Shown here one piece after another: positions 26,521 through 37,218 of a stretch of DNA of 64,000 bases. The stretch covers positions 1-64,000 of the forward strand of contig NZ_JAHKKS010000013.1 of the NCBI RefSeq assembly GCF_019737615.1, given 5' to 3'. Below the pieces are notes generated by a model. It saw nothing but the letters and a program-made list of their open reading frames with translations. It ran no database searches and was not told where the DNA came from. Position 1 is the stretch's first letter; each line of letters opens with the position of its first letter. Source of the DNA: Sphingobium xanthum. GTDB taxonomy: Bacteria; Pseudomonadota; Alphaproteobacteria; Sphingomonadales; Sphingomonadaceae. The translations under genes were made by a program, and so were the position numbers.

Positions 26521-27612
26521 ATGCGTAGCTTTTTGACCGGTAGCCTGGGATTGCCGGCCACCGGTGCTGACATTGTCGCCAATATTCTCGTGCTCGCCAT
26601 CGCGATCGCGACTGCCATCATCTTTCATCGCGTCGCTATGTCCGCGCTCTATCGAATTTCCAGTCGAAGCGAGACCAAAGCAGACGAGATTGTGCTCAAT
26701 CGCGTCACCACACCGGCCCTCTGGATAGCGATCGCCGTCGCGCTCAGTTTTTCTGCGCGGGGATTGTCCCTTGCCCCTTGGTCAGCGGCATTGTGGCAGC
26801 GGGCGGCCGGCTTCATCGTCCCGGGTCTCGTCGGCTGGCTGGCGATTGCGATCATCAAGGCCATGAGTGACATCGTCATTTTGCGCAATGACGTGAGTGT
26901 CGCCGATAATCTTCATGCACGCCGCCGGCGCACGCGTGTCGCCATCATGGCCCGCATTGGCATTTTCCTGGTCGCCTTTCTGACTCTTTCCATGATGCTC
27001 TTGAGCATACCGGCGATACGAAGCGTCGGCGTGACCTTGATGGCGTCCGCCGGGCTCGCCGGTTTGGCTGTCGGCGCTGCCGCCCAGCCCGCGCTCAAGA
27101 ATCTCATTGCAGGCATTCAACTCGCATTTACCGAGCCGATCCGCCTCGACGATGTCGTGATCATGGACGGTGAATGGGGACGTATCGAGGAGATCCGCCT
27201 CACTTATGTCGTGATCAAGATCTGGGATGATCGACGTTTGATCGTGCCCGTCAGCAAATTCCTTGAGGAGAGTTTTCAGAACTGGACACGGTCGAGCGCT
27301 CAAATCCTGGGCTCGGTCTATCTCTATGTCGACCCGGCGAGTGATATCGACGAGCTGCGCTCCAAAGCAGAGGCCGTGATCACCGAAAATCAATTGTGGG
27401 ATCGCCGTTTCTGGAACCTCATGGTGACCGATGCCAAGGCTGAAGCGCTGGAATTGCGTCTCCTGATGACCGCGCGCGACGCTTCGACCGCCTTCGATCT
27501 TCGGTGCGACGTCCGGGAGAAAATGACGACTTATATTGCCCGGGAGATGCCGCAAGCGATCTCCCGCAAGCGCATCCTGTCCGCCCTCTCGCCGCAAATG
27601 GGTGCGGCGTGA
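26521..27612 (+). CDS. MscS-family mechanosensitive ion channel
   Basis: 363 residues. Four membrane helices lead into the pore helix, with the alanine/glycine-rich segment TLMASAGLAGLAVGAAAQPALKN typical of the MscS pore, then the beta domain IRLDDVVIMDGEWGRIEEI and a mixed C-terminal cytoplasmic vestibule. Such channels release solutes on osmotic downshock. Its stop overlaps the GTG start of otsB (GTGA), so channel and trehalose metabolism are translated as one unit, which makes sense for osmotic adaptation. Confidence 0.9.
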   Translation: MRSFLTGSLGLPATGADIVANILVLAIAIATAIIFHRVAMSALYRISSRSETKADEIVLNRVTTPALWIAIAVALSFSARGLSLAPWSAALWQRAAGFIVPGLVGWLAIAIIKAMSDIVILRNDVSVADNLHARRRRTRVAIMARIGIFLVAFLTLSMMLLSIPAIRSVGVTLMASAGLAGLAVGAAAQPALKNLIAGIQLAFTEPIRLDDVVIMDGEWGRIEEIRLTYVVIKIWDDRRLIVPVSKFLEESFQNWTRSSAQILGSVYLYVDPASDIDELRSKAEAVITENQLWDRRFWNLMVTDAKAEALELRLLMTARDASTAFDLRCDVREKMTTYIAREMPQAISRKRILSALSPQMGAA

Positions 27613-28360
27613 CGAGTCCGTTTACCCCAGAGCTGCCACTGCCACCGGTCTCATTGCTGACCGGCGCGAGTCTCTTCCTGGACATCGATGGGACGTTGCT
27701 AGACCTGGTCGATGATCCGGATTCTGTCGTGGCAGATGACGTGCTGCGGTCTTTGATCCTGCACGTCGCTGACGCGCTTGCGGGGCGTGTCGCGATCATC
27801 AGCGGGCGCTCGCTCGCGCAGATCGAGGCCATGTTCGGGCCGGTTGCCCAGCTGGTTGCGCTGTCTGGGAGCCATGGTAACGAACATCGATGGCGCGGGA
27901 TCGAAGCGCATCCCATTCGCCCGCCATCGCTCGATCTGGCGACCGCTGACTTGCGGAGCGTTTTGCCGGTACGGACGGTATCCTGATCGAGGAAAAGAGT
28001 TTCGGCGTCGCGGCGCATTTCCGGCGGGCGCCCCACGTCGCAGAGGAGCTTCGAAAAATAACGCAGGCACTCGCAGATCGGCATGAATTGCAGGTACAGG
28101 GCGGGAACATGATGATCGAACTGCGTGTCGGCGGAGGCGACAAGGGCGGAGCCCTTCGTCGCCTCATGGGCCGAGCGCCCATGGCAGGTACGAAGCCCAT
28201 ATTCGTTGGAGATGATCTGACCGACGAACCCGCCTTTGTCACCGCGATCGACCTTGGTGGGGCCGGGATTGTGGTTGGCGATCGGCAGGGGACGCGAGCG
28301 CAGTATCGCTTGAGCGGTCCTGTCGCCGTGCGGGCATGGCTGGAGGCTTTCGTCGCATGA
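27609..28360 (+). pseudogene. otsB: Trehalose-6-phosphate phosphatase, frameshifted
   Basis: The product would dephosphorylate trehalose-6-phosphate to trehalose. The first frame has the HAD motif LFLDIDGTLLDL (nucleophile Asp in DIDGT) and AIISGRSLAQIE, then stops at 27984-27986. The second frame continues in register with GTDGILIEEKSFGVAAHFRRAP, LQVQGGNMMIELR and the HAD motif FVGDDLTDEPAF. Restoring one C near 27950 (GAC-CTT instead of GAC-TTG) joins both halves, so the lesion is a single-base deletion. Start GTG 27609 overlaps the MscS stop. It is either a recent mutation or a sequencing error. Confidence 0.85.
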
Positions 28361-28400
28361 TGCTGCGACCCCGCAAGCGTCGCCGACCGCGCTACATCAT

Positions 28401-29795
28401 ATGCGCCTTCGGGCAGTTGCCGTGACAAGGCTCATCATCGTGTCCAACCGAGTCCAGGCGACCTCGGCAGACGCCACCGCGAACCAGGGTGGCCTGGCCG
28501 TCGCGCTCTCATCGGCGTTGCGACAAACCAATGGAATCTGGTTTGGATGGTCCGGGAAGGAAACTGAAACATTCTCCGGAAGCATCGATCTGCAGAAGCG
28601 AGATGGCGTCACGACCGCGACGATCGATCTCGAGCCACAGGACGTCGAGGAATATTATAATGGCTATGCCAACCGGACATTATGGCCATTATTTCATTAT
28701 CGCGTCGATATGGCAGAGTTCGAGCGCGGCTTCGCAGGAGGCTATGAGCGCGTCAATGCCCGCTTTGCCGACACCATCCTGCCGCTGATCGAGCCGGCCG
28801 ATCTGGTGTGGGTCAACGACTACCATCTCATTCCACTGGGTCGGGAGTTGCGGCGGCGCGGTTGCGACAACCGGATCGGCTTCTTCCTGCACATACCCTG
28901 GCCACCCATGCGCCTGCTGCTGACGTTGCCGAGCCACAGGGAGTTGGTGGAATCACTTTTTGCTTATGATGTGGTCGGCTTCCAGACTGATGACTGGATG
29001 CAATCCTTCTTCGATTATGTCCGTGGCGAGCTGGCGCTCGAGGTCGGCGACGATGGCGAAATCTCCTTTGCTGGACGAACAATCCGCGCAGTCGTCTGCC
29101 CGATCGGCATCGACGTTTCGGATTTTGTGCCGCAGGCAGAAGGAGAAGTCGCGGCACGAACCTGCAAGGCAATGATGGTCAGCGCAAATGACCGCGCAAT
29201 GATCATCGGGGTGGACCGCCTCGATTATTCGAAAGGCCTGCAAGAGCGCTTTCTTGGCTATGATCGTTTCCTGGCGTCGCGGCCAGACCTTCACGAACAA
29301 GTGTTCCTCCTGCAGATTGCGCCGCCATCGCGCGCCGATGTTCAAAGCTACCAGGAGATCCGCGCAGGCCTCGACGCGCTGTCCGGCCGGATCAACGGCG
29401 AATATGCCAGCGCTGAGTGGGTGCCGATCCGATATGTGAATAAGGGCTATCCTCGTGATCGTCTGGCCGGAATGTATCGCGCTGCCAAGGTTGGGCTCGT
29501 CACACCCCTGCGCGATGGAATGAACCTTGTGGCCAAGGAATTTGTCGCTGCGCAAGATCCTGGCGATCCGGGCGTCCTGATCCTCTCGAAGTTCGCCGGC
29601 GCCGCAGCGCAGCTCAAAGAAGCTATTTTGGTCAACCCCTATAGCGCAGAGGACATAGCCGACGCGTTGGCACAGGCCCTCGAAATGCCCATCGAGCAGC
29701 GACTGGCAAGATGGCGCGCGCTGATGGATAATGTCGAGCGGGAGGATGTGCTTTGGTGGCTCCAGACCTTCGTCAAGGCAATGTCGAGGGACTGA
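28401..29795 (+). CDS. otsA: Alpha,alpha-trehalose-phosphate synthase (GT20)
   Basis: 464 residues, complete. The enzyme joins a nucleotide-activated glucose and glucose-6-phosphate to trehalose-6-phosphate. Family motifs in order: [52 protein letters not shown] and [19 protein letters not shown] at 28422 directly before RLIIVSNR is a good alternative start. It follows the broken otsB, so in this sequence the pathway intermediate could be made but not dephosphorylated unless another phosphatase exists. Confidence 0.93.
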   Translation: MRLRAVAVTRLIIVSNRVQATSADATANQGGLAVALSSALRQTNGIWFGWSGKETETFSGSIDLQKRDGVTTATIDLEPQDVEEYYNGYANRTLWPLFHYRVDMAEFERGFAGGYERVNARFADTILPLIEPADLVWVNDYHLIPLGRELRRRGCDNRIGFFLHIPWPPMRLLLTLPSHRELVESLFAYDVVGFQTDDWMQSFFDYVRGELALEVGDDGEISFAGRTIRAVVCPIGIDVSDFVPQAEGEVAARTCKAMMVSANDRAMIIGVDRLDYSKGLQERFLGYDRFLASRPDLHEQVFLLQIAPPSRADVQSYQEIRAGLDALSGRINGEYASAEWVPIRYVNKGYPRDRLAGMYRAAKVGLVTPLRDGMNLVAKEFVAAQDPGDPGVLILSKFAGAAAQLKEAILVNPYSAEDIADALAQALEMPIEQRLARWRALMDNVEREDVLWWLQTFVKAMSRD

Positions 29796-29837
29796 AAGCG
29801 GCGGTGCCCTCCAGCTTCCGTCGATTTCCGACGACCA

Positions 29838-31115
29838 TCAGGCTGTCGTGCTCTCGCCAGGCGCGGTTCGAATATGCACGTCGCGCTGCGGGAATGGGAT
29901 CTCGATTCCATGTTCGGCGAACAACACCCAGATTCGATTGAGAATGTCGGACCGAACATTTCCCACGCCAAGTTCGGGATCCATAATCCAGACGAGAATA
30001 TCGTGATCTACGGAGCTGTCTCCAAACGCCTTCAGCCAGACGGACGGCTTGGGATCGGCAAGAACCCGCTTTGCCGCCGTTGCTGCCTCGATCATCAGCC
30101 GCTGTGCCAGGGCAAGATCGCAATTATAGCTGACGCCGACCGACACATGGACGCGGACATTTTTGCTGGAATAGGACCAATTCTCGACCGGCTCGGTCAT
30201 CAGCTGCTCGTTGGGGATGAGATGTTCCTTTCCGTCGCGCGTGACGACGGACACGGCGCGAACCCCGATCTTGCTCACGGCGCCGAACGTGTCTCCAACG
30301 ACAATCACGTCGCCCGGCTTTACCGACCTGTCCATCAGCAGGATCAGCCCTGCAATGAGATTGCCGAACGTCTTTTGCAGGCCAAAACCGATTGCGAGGC
30401 CGGCGGCGCCGGAGAAGACGGTGAGGGCCGTGAGATCGATCCCGAGCAGGTCGATGCCCAAGAGGATCGCAACGACGATGACTGCTATACCGGCGAGTTT
30501 TTGCACAAGCACGCTCTGCGCGACGTCGAGCGCGCTCGACCGGCCGATCAAATGGACCAACACATGATTGACCGCCTTGGCGACGACATAAAGAAGCGCG
30601 ACGATTGCGATCCCATTGAAAACCGCGAGCAACGAGAAGCGTCGCGCGCCCACCGTAAATCCGACCGCATCGAGACTGTCGATGAGTGGCGTCAGGCCGC
30701 CAAGTGTCGCCGCTGTCGTCGCGACCAGGCCAAGCAAAGCAAGACCGGTTGCGATCATGCGGCTGATCCGAAACGCGACGAACAGCCGGAAAAGAAGGAT
30801 TGCAACGGACATGCCCAGCGCAAATGCCAGGATCATCAGCGCCAGCGGGCTCAAGCGTACCGCGTTGCCGACGATCAGCAGCAACAACGCGACAATCGTA
30901 CAGCGAATGATCGAGGTTACCAAGCCAGACGTCAGGACGTTCCTCGAGGCTCCAAAGCGATGAAGTCTCCCGGCGACTGCAGATCCTGCGCGCGCAGCGA
31001 TGAACCACCCAATCGCACACGCGCCCACGATGAGGACGATCACAACCATGATCGATTCCAGATCGGGGGCGTCGGGCAGTTTTACGCCCAGGTCCCGTAT
31101 CCATTGCAGTGACAT
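29838..31115 (-). CDS. MscS-family mechanosensitive ion channel
   Basis: 425 residues from ATG 31115 (GGAGAGCC upstream). Several membrane helices precede a pore region with TVFSGAAGLAIGFGLQKTFGNLIAGLILL (read in two parts) and the MscS beta domain SVKPGDVIVVGDTFGAVSKIGVRAV, then HLIPNEQLMTEPVENWSYS. It is larger than the classic MscS and closer to the YbdG/MscK-like group with extra helices. It is convergent with otsA and divergent from the permease at 31353. It is the second osmotic channel in 3 kb. Confidence 0.9.
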   Translation of the reverse strand: MSLQWIRDLGVKLPDAPDLESIMVVIVLIVGACAIGWFIAARAGSAVAGRLHRFGASRNVLTSGLVTSIIRCTIVALLLLIVGNAVRLSPLALMILAFALGMSVAILLFRLFVAFRISRMIATGLALLGLVATTAATLGGLTPLIDSLDAVGFTVGARRFSLLAVFNGIAIVALLYVVAKAVNHVLVHLIGRSSALDVAQSVLVQKLAGIAVIVVAILLGIDLLGIDLTALTVFSGAAGLAIGFGLQKTFGNLIAGLILLMDRSVKPGDVIVVGDTFGAVSKIGVRAVSVVTRDGKEHLIPNEQLMTEPVENWSYSSKNVRVHVSVGVSYNCDLALAQRLMIEAATAAKRVLADPKPSVWLKAFGDSSVDHDILVWIMDPELGVGNVRSDILNRIWVLFAEHGIEIPFPQRDVHIRTAPGESTTA

Positions 31116-31352
31116 GATCGGAGGCTCTCCATCTTTCAAAGCCCGCAGACCCGGGAAAGGTTCCGGAGTGCGTGGCACGGCCGGCGAGGTGTGACGGGGC
31201 AATATTTCACGCCACGTCTTTCCTGAGACAAAAATCGCTTTCGCGAGCTAAGTGAATGGCGACGCAACCAGATCGGGCAAATCTATTAACCATTCAACCA
31301 TCATAGGCCGGACCTGCAAACTTACAGGCGTACGCGTGCCCGAGGTGCGCCG

Positions 31353-32564
31353 ATGATCGTCGCTATGGCTGTCATAGCCGGTCTGATCGTTGCAGCCGTA
31401 CTGAGTTTCGGAAAGTTCGCCAGATCTACGGATTGGCGCGCCACGGTCACGCCGCTTGCCTCGATCATCGGAAGCGGCTTCCTCATCTGCGGACCTTTGC
31501 TCGCGCGCGAGTTTGGCTCTGGCGCGGTGGTTGCCATGGCTGCGCTGCTGGCGATCGCCTATGCCGTCGGTGCGGTCATCCGCTTCAATATCGTCCATAT
31601 TGAGAATCTCGCGCCGGCGCTGAGCCTCAACGACCCGATCGCTTGGGCCATGCGCGTCGCGCAAGTGATGCTTGCCATCGCTTATGCCGTCTCGGTTGCA
31701 TATTACCTCAAGCTTCTCGCCGAGTTCACGATGAAGCCGCTGGCCGTTCCGGTCGGTTGGCACGACCTTCTCGCCAACGCCTTCGTCACCCTCATCATCG
31801 TCGCGTTCACAGCGTTGACGTTTTCGGGCGATATCAGGAAAATCGAGCATGCTGCCCATGCCAGTGTCTCGGTCAAGCTCGGCATTATCGCGGGTCTTCT
31901 GGCCGGCCTCGGGACATGGTGGATCATGCGATCCGGCCTGCCCCTTGATCTTCCGCCGGCGCAACTTTCTTACTCCGGCATACCGCTGCTTCTTGGACTG
32001 CTGATCACCGTGCAAGGTTTCGAGACCTCGCGTTATCTTGGCGGCAGTTATGATCAGCTCACGCGCGTCCGCACGATGCGCTATGCGCAATGGCTGTCGT
32101 CGGCCATCTATCTCGCGTTCATTGCCCTTCTGACTCCATTCCTTCGAGAAGCCCAGCATGCGGAGGGCGTGGCCGGCATCCTCGACATCATGGAACTGGT
32201 CGCGCCGATCCTGGGCATCTTCGTACTGATTGGTGCGGTCTCGAGCCAGCTGAGCGCCGCCATTGCGGATTCAATCGGGTCGGGCGGTCTCATGATCGAA
32301 GTCTCCCGCCGCAAGCTCGGGGTTCGTAGCGCCTTCATCGCCGCCAGTGCGCTTTCGATCGCCGTGGTCTGGCTAACTAATCCCTTTTCTGTCATCGCCC
32401 TCTCGTCGCGCGCCTTCGCGCTGTTCTACGCGATGCAGGCCGTCCTTGCCTTGTGGGTGTCGTTCCGGACTGGCGCGGGGAGCTGGGCCGCAAGGGTTGG
32501 TTTTGCAGTCGTCGGCCTGATCTGCGTCGTCGCGGCGGTCGCCGGCGCACCCGCCGAGAGCTAA
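31353..32564 (+). CDS. Multi-pass permease, APC-superfamily-like
   Basis: A 403-residue protein with about ten to eleven membrane helices. Pieces such as LASIIGSGFLICGPLLAREFG near the N-terminus and ITVQGFETSRYLGGSYDQLTRVRTMRYAQW in the middle (two segments) resemble amino-acid/polyamine/cation transporters, where a broken helix 1 carries GSG. I do not recognise a specific substrate. It opens a same-direction run of transporters reaching to 38558. Confidence 0.65.
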   Translation: MIVAMAVIAGLIVAAVLSFGKFARSTDWRATVTPLASIIGSGFLICGPLLAREFGSGAVVAMAALLAIAYAVGAVIRFNIVHIENLAPALSLNDPIAWAMRVAQVMLAIAYAVSVAYYLKLLAEFTMKPLAVPVGWHDLLANAFVTLIIVAFTALTFSGDIRKIEHAAHASVSVKLGIIAGLLAGLGTWWIMRSGLPLDLPPAQLSYSGIPLLLGLLITVQGFETSRYLGGSYDQLTRVRTMRYAQWLSSAIYLAFIALLTPFLREAQHAEGVAGILDIMELVAPILGIFVLIGAVSSQLSAAIADSIGSGGLMIEVSRRKLGVRSAFIAASALSIAVVWLTNPFSVIALSSRAFALFYAMQAVLALWVSFRTGAGSWAARVGFAVVGLICVVAAVAGAPAES

Positions 32565-32648
32565 CGGCCATCATTCTTGCAATGGATCGGCGAGAATGCG
32601 CTAGAACCCGGCTTCTCAATCAAAATCCGAACTCGGCGAGTGAATAGA

Positions 32649-34217
32649 ATGTCCGACACAACGACCGCCCCGGTCACCGAGCATCCATATGCGTCCCGCC
32701 GATGGGATCATGTTCCGCTCTATCGCTGGTGGCGTCGGTCCGTGGTTGGCTCGGTCGATCAGGGCGAGGTAAGTGCGCGCATCATCGAGGAGAGTGGCTG
32801 GTCGCCTCGCTACCTCTTCATGACGATGATGTCCGCTGGCATCGCCGTTCTCGGGCTGCTGTTGTCGTCGCCGGCCGTCGTGATCGGCGCGATGCTCATC
32901 TCGCCCCTGATGAGCCCGATTCTGGGTCTGGGCTTCAGTCTCGCGCTGTTCGACTTTGCCGAGATGCGCCGGTCGCTTTCGGCGCTGGCGGTCGGTGCCA
33001 TTGCCGCTCTTCTCTTCACCGCGCTGATCGTGCTGGCTTCACCCCTCAAGGCGCCCACGGCGGAAATCCTGGCACGCACGCGTCCCAATCTTTTCGATCT
33101 GCTGGTCGCGCTGTTTGCTGCGCTGGCCGGAACATTCGCGATCATCCGCGGCCGTGGTGAGACAATTGTTGGCGTTGCGATCGCGACAGCCCTGATGCCG
33201 CCCCTCGCTGTGGTGGGCTATGGTTTAGCGACCTGGAACATGCCGATCATGGGTGGCGCGCTGGCGCTGTTCGTCACCAACTTCGTGACCATCGCGCTCG
33301 CTGCCATGATCATGGCACGTTTCTACGGCTTTGGCCATTATCTCTCCAGCCAGCAGAGCTGGACCCAGACAATCTTGCTCGCGCTGGTGTTCGTGGTGAT
33401 GGCTGTGCCGCTTGGAATCTCGCTAAGCCGCATTGCCCGCGAAGCAGTTACGGTTGGCCAGATTCGGTCCTTCCTGTCGGACCGGTTCGGCGCATCATCG
33501 CGCGTAAGCCAGCTCGACGTCGACTTCGAGCGCGCGCCCCTGGGCGTCAGGACGGTCGTCATTGCGCCGCGCTCGCGCGCCGAAAGCAACGCATTGCTGC
33601 AAAGCGATCTCAGCGACCGGCTCGGTCGCCCGGTTGCGCTTCAGGTGGATCAAGTCCTGCTCGATCCGGGATCCGGATCGGTCGAAGCGCAACGCGCGGA
33701 GTTGCGGCAGGCGAGCGAGGCGGCCGAGGTCGAAAGCCGGATCGCCGGCACGATCGTCAACCTTGTGTCACTCGCGGCAGGTGTTGCGCCCGATGCCGTG
33801 ACGCTCGACCGGGAGCATCGCCGTGTCACCGCGACAGCTGCGCCGCTCCCGGGCGCCGATCTCTCCACCTACGCCGCGCTGGAGCGTCGCGCCAAGACTT
33901 CTGCGCCGGATTGGGAGGTTGCGATCGTTCCACCGCTCGCGCAGCTCCCGCTGATTGCGTTTCCAGACAATGACGATGCGCTCGACGGCCCGGCGCGAGC
34001 GGCGGTCCTTCTGTCTGCCTGGGCTGCGAGGCGCTGGAACAGTCCCCAACTCGGCGTGCCAGGACTTCCAGACACTGCGCCCGAACGGCCGACGCTGAGC
34101 CAGAGACGCGCGCTCGCGATCGCGGCCCTTCTCAAGGAGCAAAGCATCGCTGCCGTGCCCGCGCCAGCCTCCGGCCAGCGGTTTCGACTAACGGGTGGAC
34201 TGCAGGCGGACCAATAG
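32649..34217 (+). CDS. DUF389 membrane protein
   Basis: 522 residues from ATG 32649; the frame is open upstream but the family start fits here. The DUF389 core is clear: SPRYLFMTMMSAGIAVLGLLLSSPAVVIGAMLISPLMSPILGLG (several adjoining helices), then GRGETIVGVAIATALMPPLAVVGYG. The C-terminal third is soluble. The function is not established, though family members are often near ion transporters. The stop lies two bases before the SLC13-type gene, so the two are probably coupled. Confidence 0.85.
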   Translation: MSDTTTAPVTEHPYASRRWDHVPLYRWWRRSVVGSVDQGEVSARIIEESGWSPRYLFMTMMSAGIAVLGLLLSSPAVVIGAMLISPLMSPILGLGFSLALFDFAEMRRSLSALAVGAIAALLFTALIVLASPLKAPTAEILARTRPNLFDLLVALFAALAGTFAIIRGRGETIVGVAIATALMPPLAVVGYGLATWNMPIMGGALALFVTNFVTIALAAMIMARFYGFGHYLSSQQSWTQTILLALVFVVMAVPLGISLSRIAREAVTVGQIRSFLSDRFGASSRVSQLDVDFERAPLGVRTVVIAPRSRAESNALLQSDLSDRLGRPVALQVDQVLLDPGSGSVEAQRAELRQASEAAEVESRIAGTIVNLVSLAAGVAPDAVTLDREHRRVTATAAPLPGADLSTYAALERRAKTSAPDWEVAIVPPLAQLPLIAFPDNDDALDGPARAAVLLSAWAARRWNSPQLGVPGLPDTAPERPTLSQRRALAIAALLKEQSIAAVPAPASGQRFRLTGGLQADQ

Positions 34218-34219
34218 CC

Positions 34220-35944
34220 GTGTCGCAGGCCGCACTGAGCGCGATCATCCTGGTCGGCGCGCTGCTGCTTTTTGTGTCCGAGCGGGTTCGGCACGACCTG
34301 GTCGCCCTTCTGGCGCTCTTCGCATGCCTCCTGCTCGGGCTGACAACGCCGGTGAAGGCCTTTCAGGGTTTTGCCGACCCGGCGGTGCTTGCCGTCGCGG
34401 CGATTCTTGTCGTCGGGCGAGCCGTTGAACTGTCAGGCATTGCGGGACGGTTCGCGCATGTCCTGATTCCCGAGCGTGCAAGTTTTGGCGTCAGGCTGTC
34501 GGCCCTGCTCATTGTTGCAGCGATCCTCTCTGCCTTCATGAACAATATCGCCGCGCTGGTCATTACGATGCCGCTCGCGACCGAAATCGCCCGCTCTTCG
34601 AAACTCGCGCCGGCCGCAACGCTGATGCCGCTCGCCTTCGCAACAATCTTGGGTGGCATGACCACCCTGATCGGCACGCCGGCTAACCTCATCTTGTCGT
34701 CGGTGCGCGAGAATGAGATGGGAGCGCCATTCGGCTTCTTCACGATGACCCCGGTTGGCGCGGCCGTTGCCTTCGTAGGCTTGGGCTATCTTGCCGTCAT
34801 GGGCTGGAGGTTGTTGCCCGTCCGTGAATCTGCCGCCCAGCGCGGGCGACCGCCCTGGCGCGTCTATGAGTTAAGCCTCACGTCAGCTATGCCAAACTCG
34901 CCGCTGCTCCTGCCGGCCATGCGGAGCGCCGCTGCGCGCCTCCTGTCCGTATTTCGGGACGGGCAGCGCGTCGTATTGGGCGACGGAGAATCCCTCCTTG
35001 CAGGCGACCGATTGCTTATCCTGTCGCGCAACAATCAGTGGATCACGGCGGAGCGGCTTGGTCTCAAGGCTGATACGTATGAGGCGGCCAATCCGGGCGC
35101 GGTGACCGCGCGCGTCGCGGTCGCACATGGCTCATTCCTGATTGGGCTGCCCCATGCGGAAATCAGTACACGAAGCAATGGTGACCTAGTGGTGGTGGCC
35201 GTTGGGCCGCGGGCCGCTCGGCGTAAAATGCCACTCAACACCCTGCGCATTGAGGCCGGCGACCAAATCTATATCCGCGGCACGCCCGACACACTGGCGC
35301 GCTTCGCAACCAGCGCACGCCTTCTGGAAATCGATCGGCTTGATCCAGTCCCCGTTGCGAAGGCGCGGGCGGTAGCGATCCTCGGTGTGTTCGTCCTCTC
35401 GATCGGCGCGATCGTCGGTTTCGGTGTATCGCCAGCGCTCGCATTCCTTGCGGCCGCCGTCATCCTCGCGGCGACCAGGCTCATTCCGACCGACGAAGTC
35501 TACCGATCGATCGACTGGAGTGTCATCGTCCTTCTTGCCGCAATGATACCGGTCGGCCAGAGTTTCGAGACCAGCGGCGCGGCGGCGATCGCCGCCCAAA
35601 TGCTTGGCAATGCGCTTGGCGGACTTCCTCTCGTGCTGGTGCTCGCTGCCATCTGTGCCGTGACATTGCTGCTGTCGATCTTCCTCAACAATGTTGCAAC
35701 GGCGATCATCATGGGGCCGCTAGCGATCGATGCGGCACAATTGCTCCACGTCAGCCCGGACGCCGCCTTGCTCTCGGTTCTGATCGGCACGTCCGCCGAC
35801 TTTCTGACACCGATCGGACACCAGAATAATCTGCTCGTCATGGGACCGGGCGGGTATCGATTTACCGACTATGCCAGAATGGGTGCCGTTCTCGTTCTGC
35901 TTGTCGTTGCGACCGCCGCTGTCACATTGTCGCTGCTCTACTGA
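34220..35944 (+). CDS. SLC13/DASS-type anion carrier with TrkA-C domains
   Basis: 574 residues, GTG start two bases after the previous stop. Membrane halves (about 1-200 and 380-574) carry the repeated asparagine hairpins FMNNIAALVITMPLA and FLNNVATAIIMGPLA and the loops GGMTTLIGTPANLI and GTSADFLTPIGHQNN, a hallmark of this ion-transporter fold. Between them are two TrkA-C-like cytoplasmic units (about 210-370), with VVLGDGESLLAGDRLLIL and IEAGDQIYIRGTPDTLARF. Likely sodium-coupled or anion transport regulated by ligand binding. The exact anion is unknown. Confidence 0.87.
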   Translation: MSQAALSAIILVGALLLFVSERVRHDLVALLALFACLLLGLTTPVKAFQGFADPAVLAVAAILVVGRAVELSGIAGRFAHVLIPERASFGVRLSALLIVAAILSAFMNNIAALVITMPLATEIARSSKLAPAATLMPLAFATILGGMTTLIGTPANLILSSVRENEMGAPFGFFTMTPVGAAVAFVGLGYLAVMGWRLLPVRESAAQRGRPPWRVYELSLTSAMPNSPLLLPAMRSAAARLLSVFRDGQRVVLGDGESLLAGDRLLILSRNNQWITAERLGLKADTYEAANPGAVTARVAVAHGSFLIGLPHAEISTRSNGDLVVVAVGPRAARRKMPLNTLRIEAGDQIYIRGTPDTLARFATSARLLEIDRLDPVPVAKARAVAILGVFVLSIGAIVGFGVSPALAFLAAAVILAATRLIPTDEVYRSIDWSVIVLLAAMIPVGQSFETSGAAAIAAQMLGNALGGLPLVLVLAAICAVTLLLSIFLNNVATAIIMGPLAIDAAQLLHVSPDAALLSVLIGTSADFLTPIGHQNNLLVMGPGGYRFTDYARMGAVLVLLVVATAAVTLSLLY

Positions 35945-36030
35945 CCAAAAGGCGCTCTAAGTGCTGAGAACTCGACGGCTCGGACCGGCTTTGGGTGGCC
36001 GGAAGCGGCATCTTTCGCTAGGCCTGCCCT

Positions 36031-37218
36031 ATGCAAACGAGTGACCTTGTGATCCGCCCCTTTTCGATGATGCGTAAGTTCCTGGCCACCGAAGCGGCAG
36101 GGGGCATTGTCCTGATCGGCGCGGCAGCCCTGGCCCTGATTGTCGCCAACTCATCCTTGTCGGAGGGCTATTTTTCGGCGCAGCACATTAGATTTGGCGG
36201 GCTGAGCCTGCTGCACTGGATCAACGATGGCCTGATGGCGCTGTTCTTTCTCGTCGTCGGTCTCGAGATCAAGCGGGAAGTTCTCGATGGGCAGCTGTCG
36301 CGCTGGTCGGATCGCCTGTTGCCGGGCATTTCGGCCGCCGCAGGCGTGGCACTCCCGGCGCTCATCTATATCTGGATCAACCTTGGCAATCCGGGTGGCG
36401 GGCGTGGGTGGGCGATCCCCGCTGCCACGGACATCGCCTTTGCACTTGGCGTTCTGGCACTGCTGGGGTCGCGCGCACCCACGTCGCTCAAGATTTTCCT
36501 CGCTGCCGTGGCCATTATTGATGACCTGATCGCTGTCCTCATCATTGCCCTGTTCTACACGGCCGACCTGGGTCTTCCTGCACTCGCCGGTGCAGCGTTT
36601 GGCCTCCTCATCCTCGCGCTTCTCAACCGTTTCGGCGTGACGATGCTGACGCCATATCTCGTGATGGGAGCGATCATCTGGTTTTTCGTTCTCAAGTCCG
36701 GCATCCACGCCACGCTAGCCGGCGTTGCGGTGGCCATGACGATCCCCCTGACACGAACGCCCGGGCGACCGGACGCACATGGTTCGCCATTGCATCGGCT
36801 CGAACATGGGCTGCATCCGTGGGTCGCATTTGCGATCGTACCGATCTTCGGCTTTGCAAATGCCGGCGTGGCTCTGGGCGGGTTCGCGAGCGGTGACATG
36901 GTCGCTTCGGTCCCGCTCGGCGTGGCACTTGGCCTGTTCGTGGGAAAACAGATCGGTATCTTCGGTTCGGTTTGGTTGTTGGTCCGTTTGAAGTGGTCGG
37001 ATCGGCCGCGCGATGCTGGATGGCTTCAAATTTATGGCGTCGCCTTGTTGTGCGGCATCGGTTTCACGATGAGTCTCTTCATCGGCGGCCTGGCATTTGG
37101 TGATGGGTCTCACCAGAACGACGCCGCAAAGCTCGGAGTGCTGCTGGGTTCGATCGGATCTGCAATTTTCGGTTTTCTTGTCTTGCGATTTGCACCCTCC
37201 GAGGATGCACGTCCGTGA
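36031..37218 (+). CDS. nhaA: Na+/H+ antiporter NhaA
   Basis: 395 residues, full length for the family. It exports sodium in exchange for protons at high pH or salt. Visible markers are [42 protein letters not shown] with the key aspartate, [21 protein letters not shown] with the paired ion-binding aspartates, and [15 protein letters not shown]. Its end overlaps the GTG start of the ClC gene by four bases, so sodium/proton and chloride transport are produced together. Confidence 0.95.
   Translation: MQTSDLVIRPFSMMRKFLATEAAGGIVLIGAAALALIVANSSLSEGYFSAQHIRFGGLSLLHWINDGLMALFFLVVGLEIKREVLDGQLSRWSDRLLPGISAAAGVALPALIYIWINLGNPGGGRGWAIPAATDIAFALGVLALLGSRAPTSLKIFLAAVAIIDDLIAVLIIALFYTADLGLPALAGAAFGLLILALLNRFGVTMLTPYLVMGAIIWFFVLKSGIHATLAGVAVAMTIPLTRTPGRPDAHGSPLHRLEHGLHPWVAFAIVPIFGFANAGVALGGFASGDMVASVPLGVALGLFVGKQIGIFGSVWLLVRLKWSDRPRDAGWLQIYGVALLCGIGFTMSLFIGGLAFGDGSHQNDAAKLGVLLGSIGSAIFGFLVLRFAPSEDARP

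Noticed and set aside
29874-31112. A 412-codon plus-strand frame overlapping the second MscS gene
   Set aside because: The opposite strand has clear MscS motifs and membrane helices; the plus-strand product has no family features.
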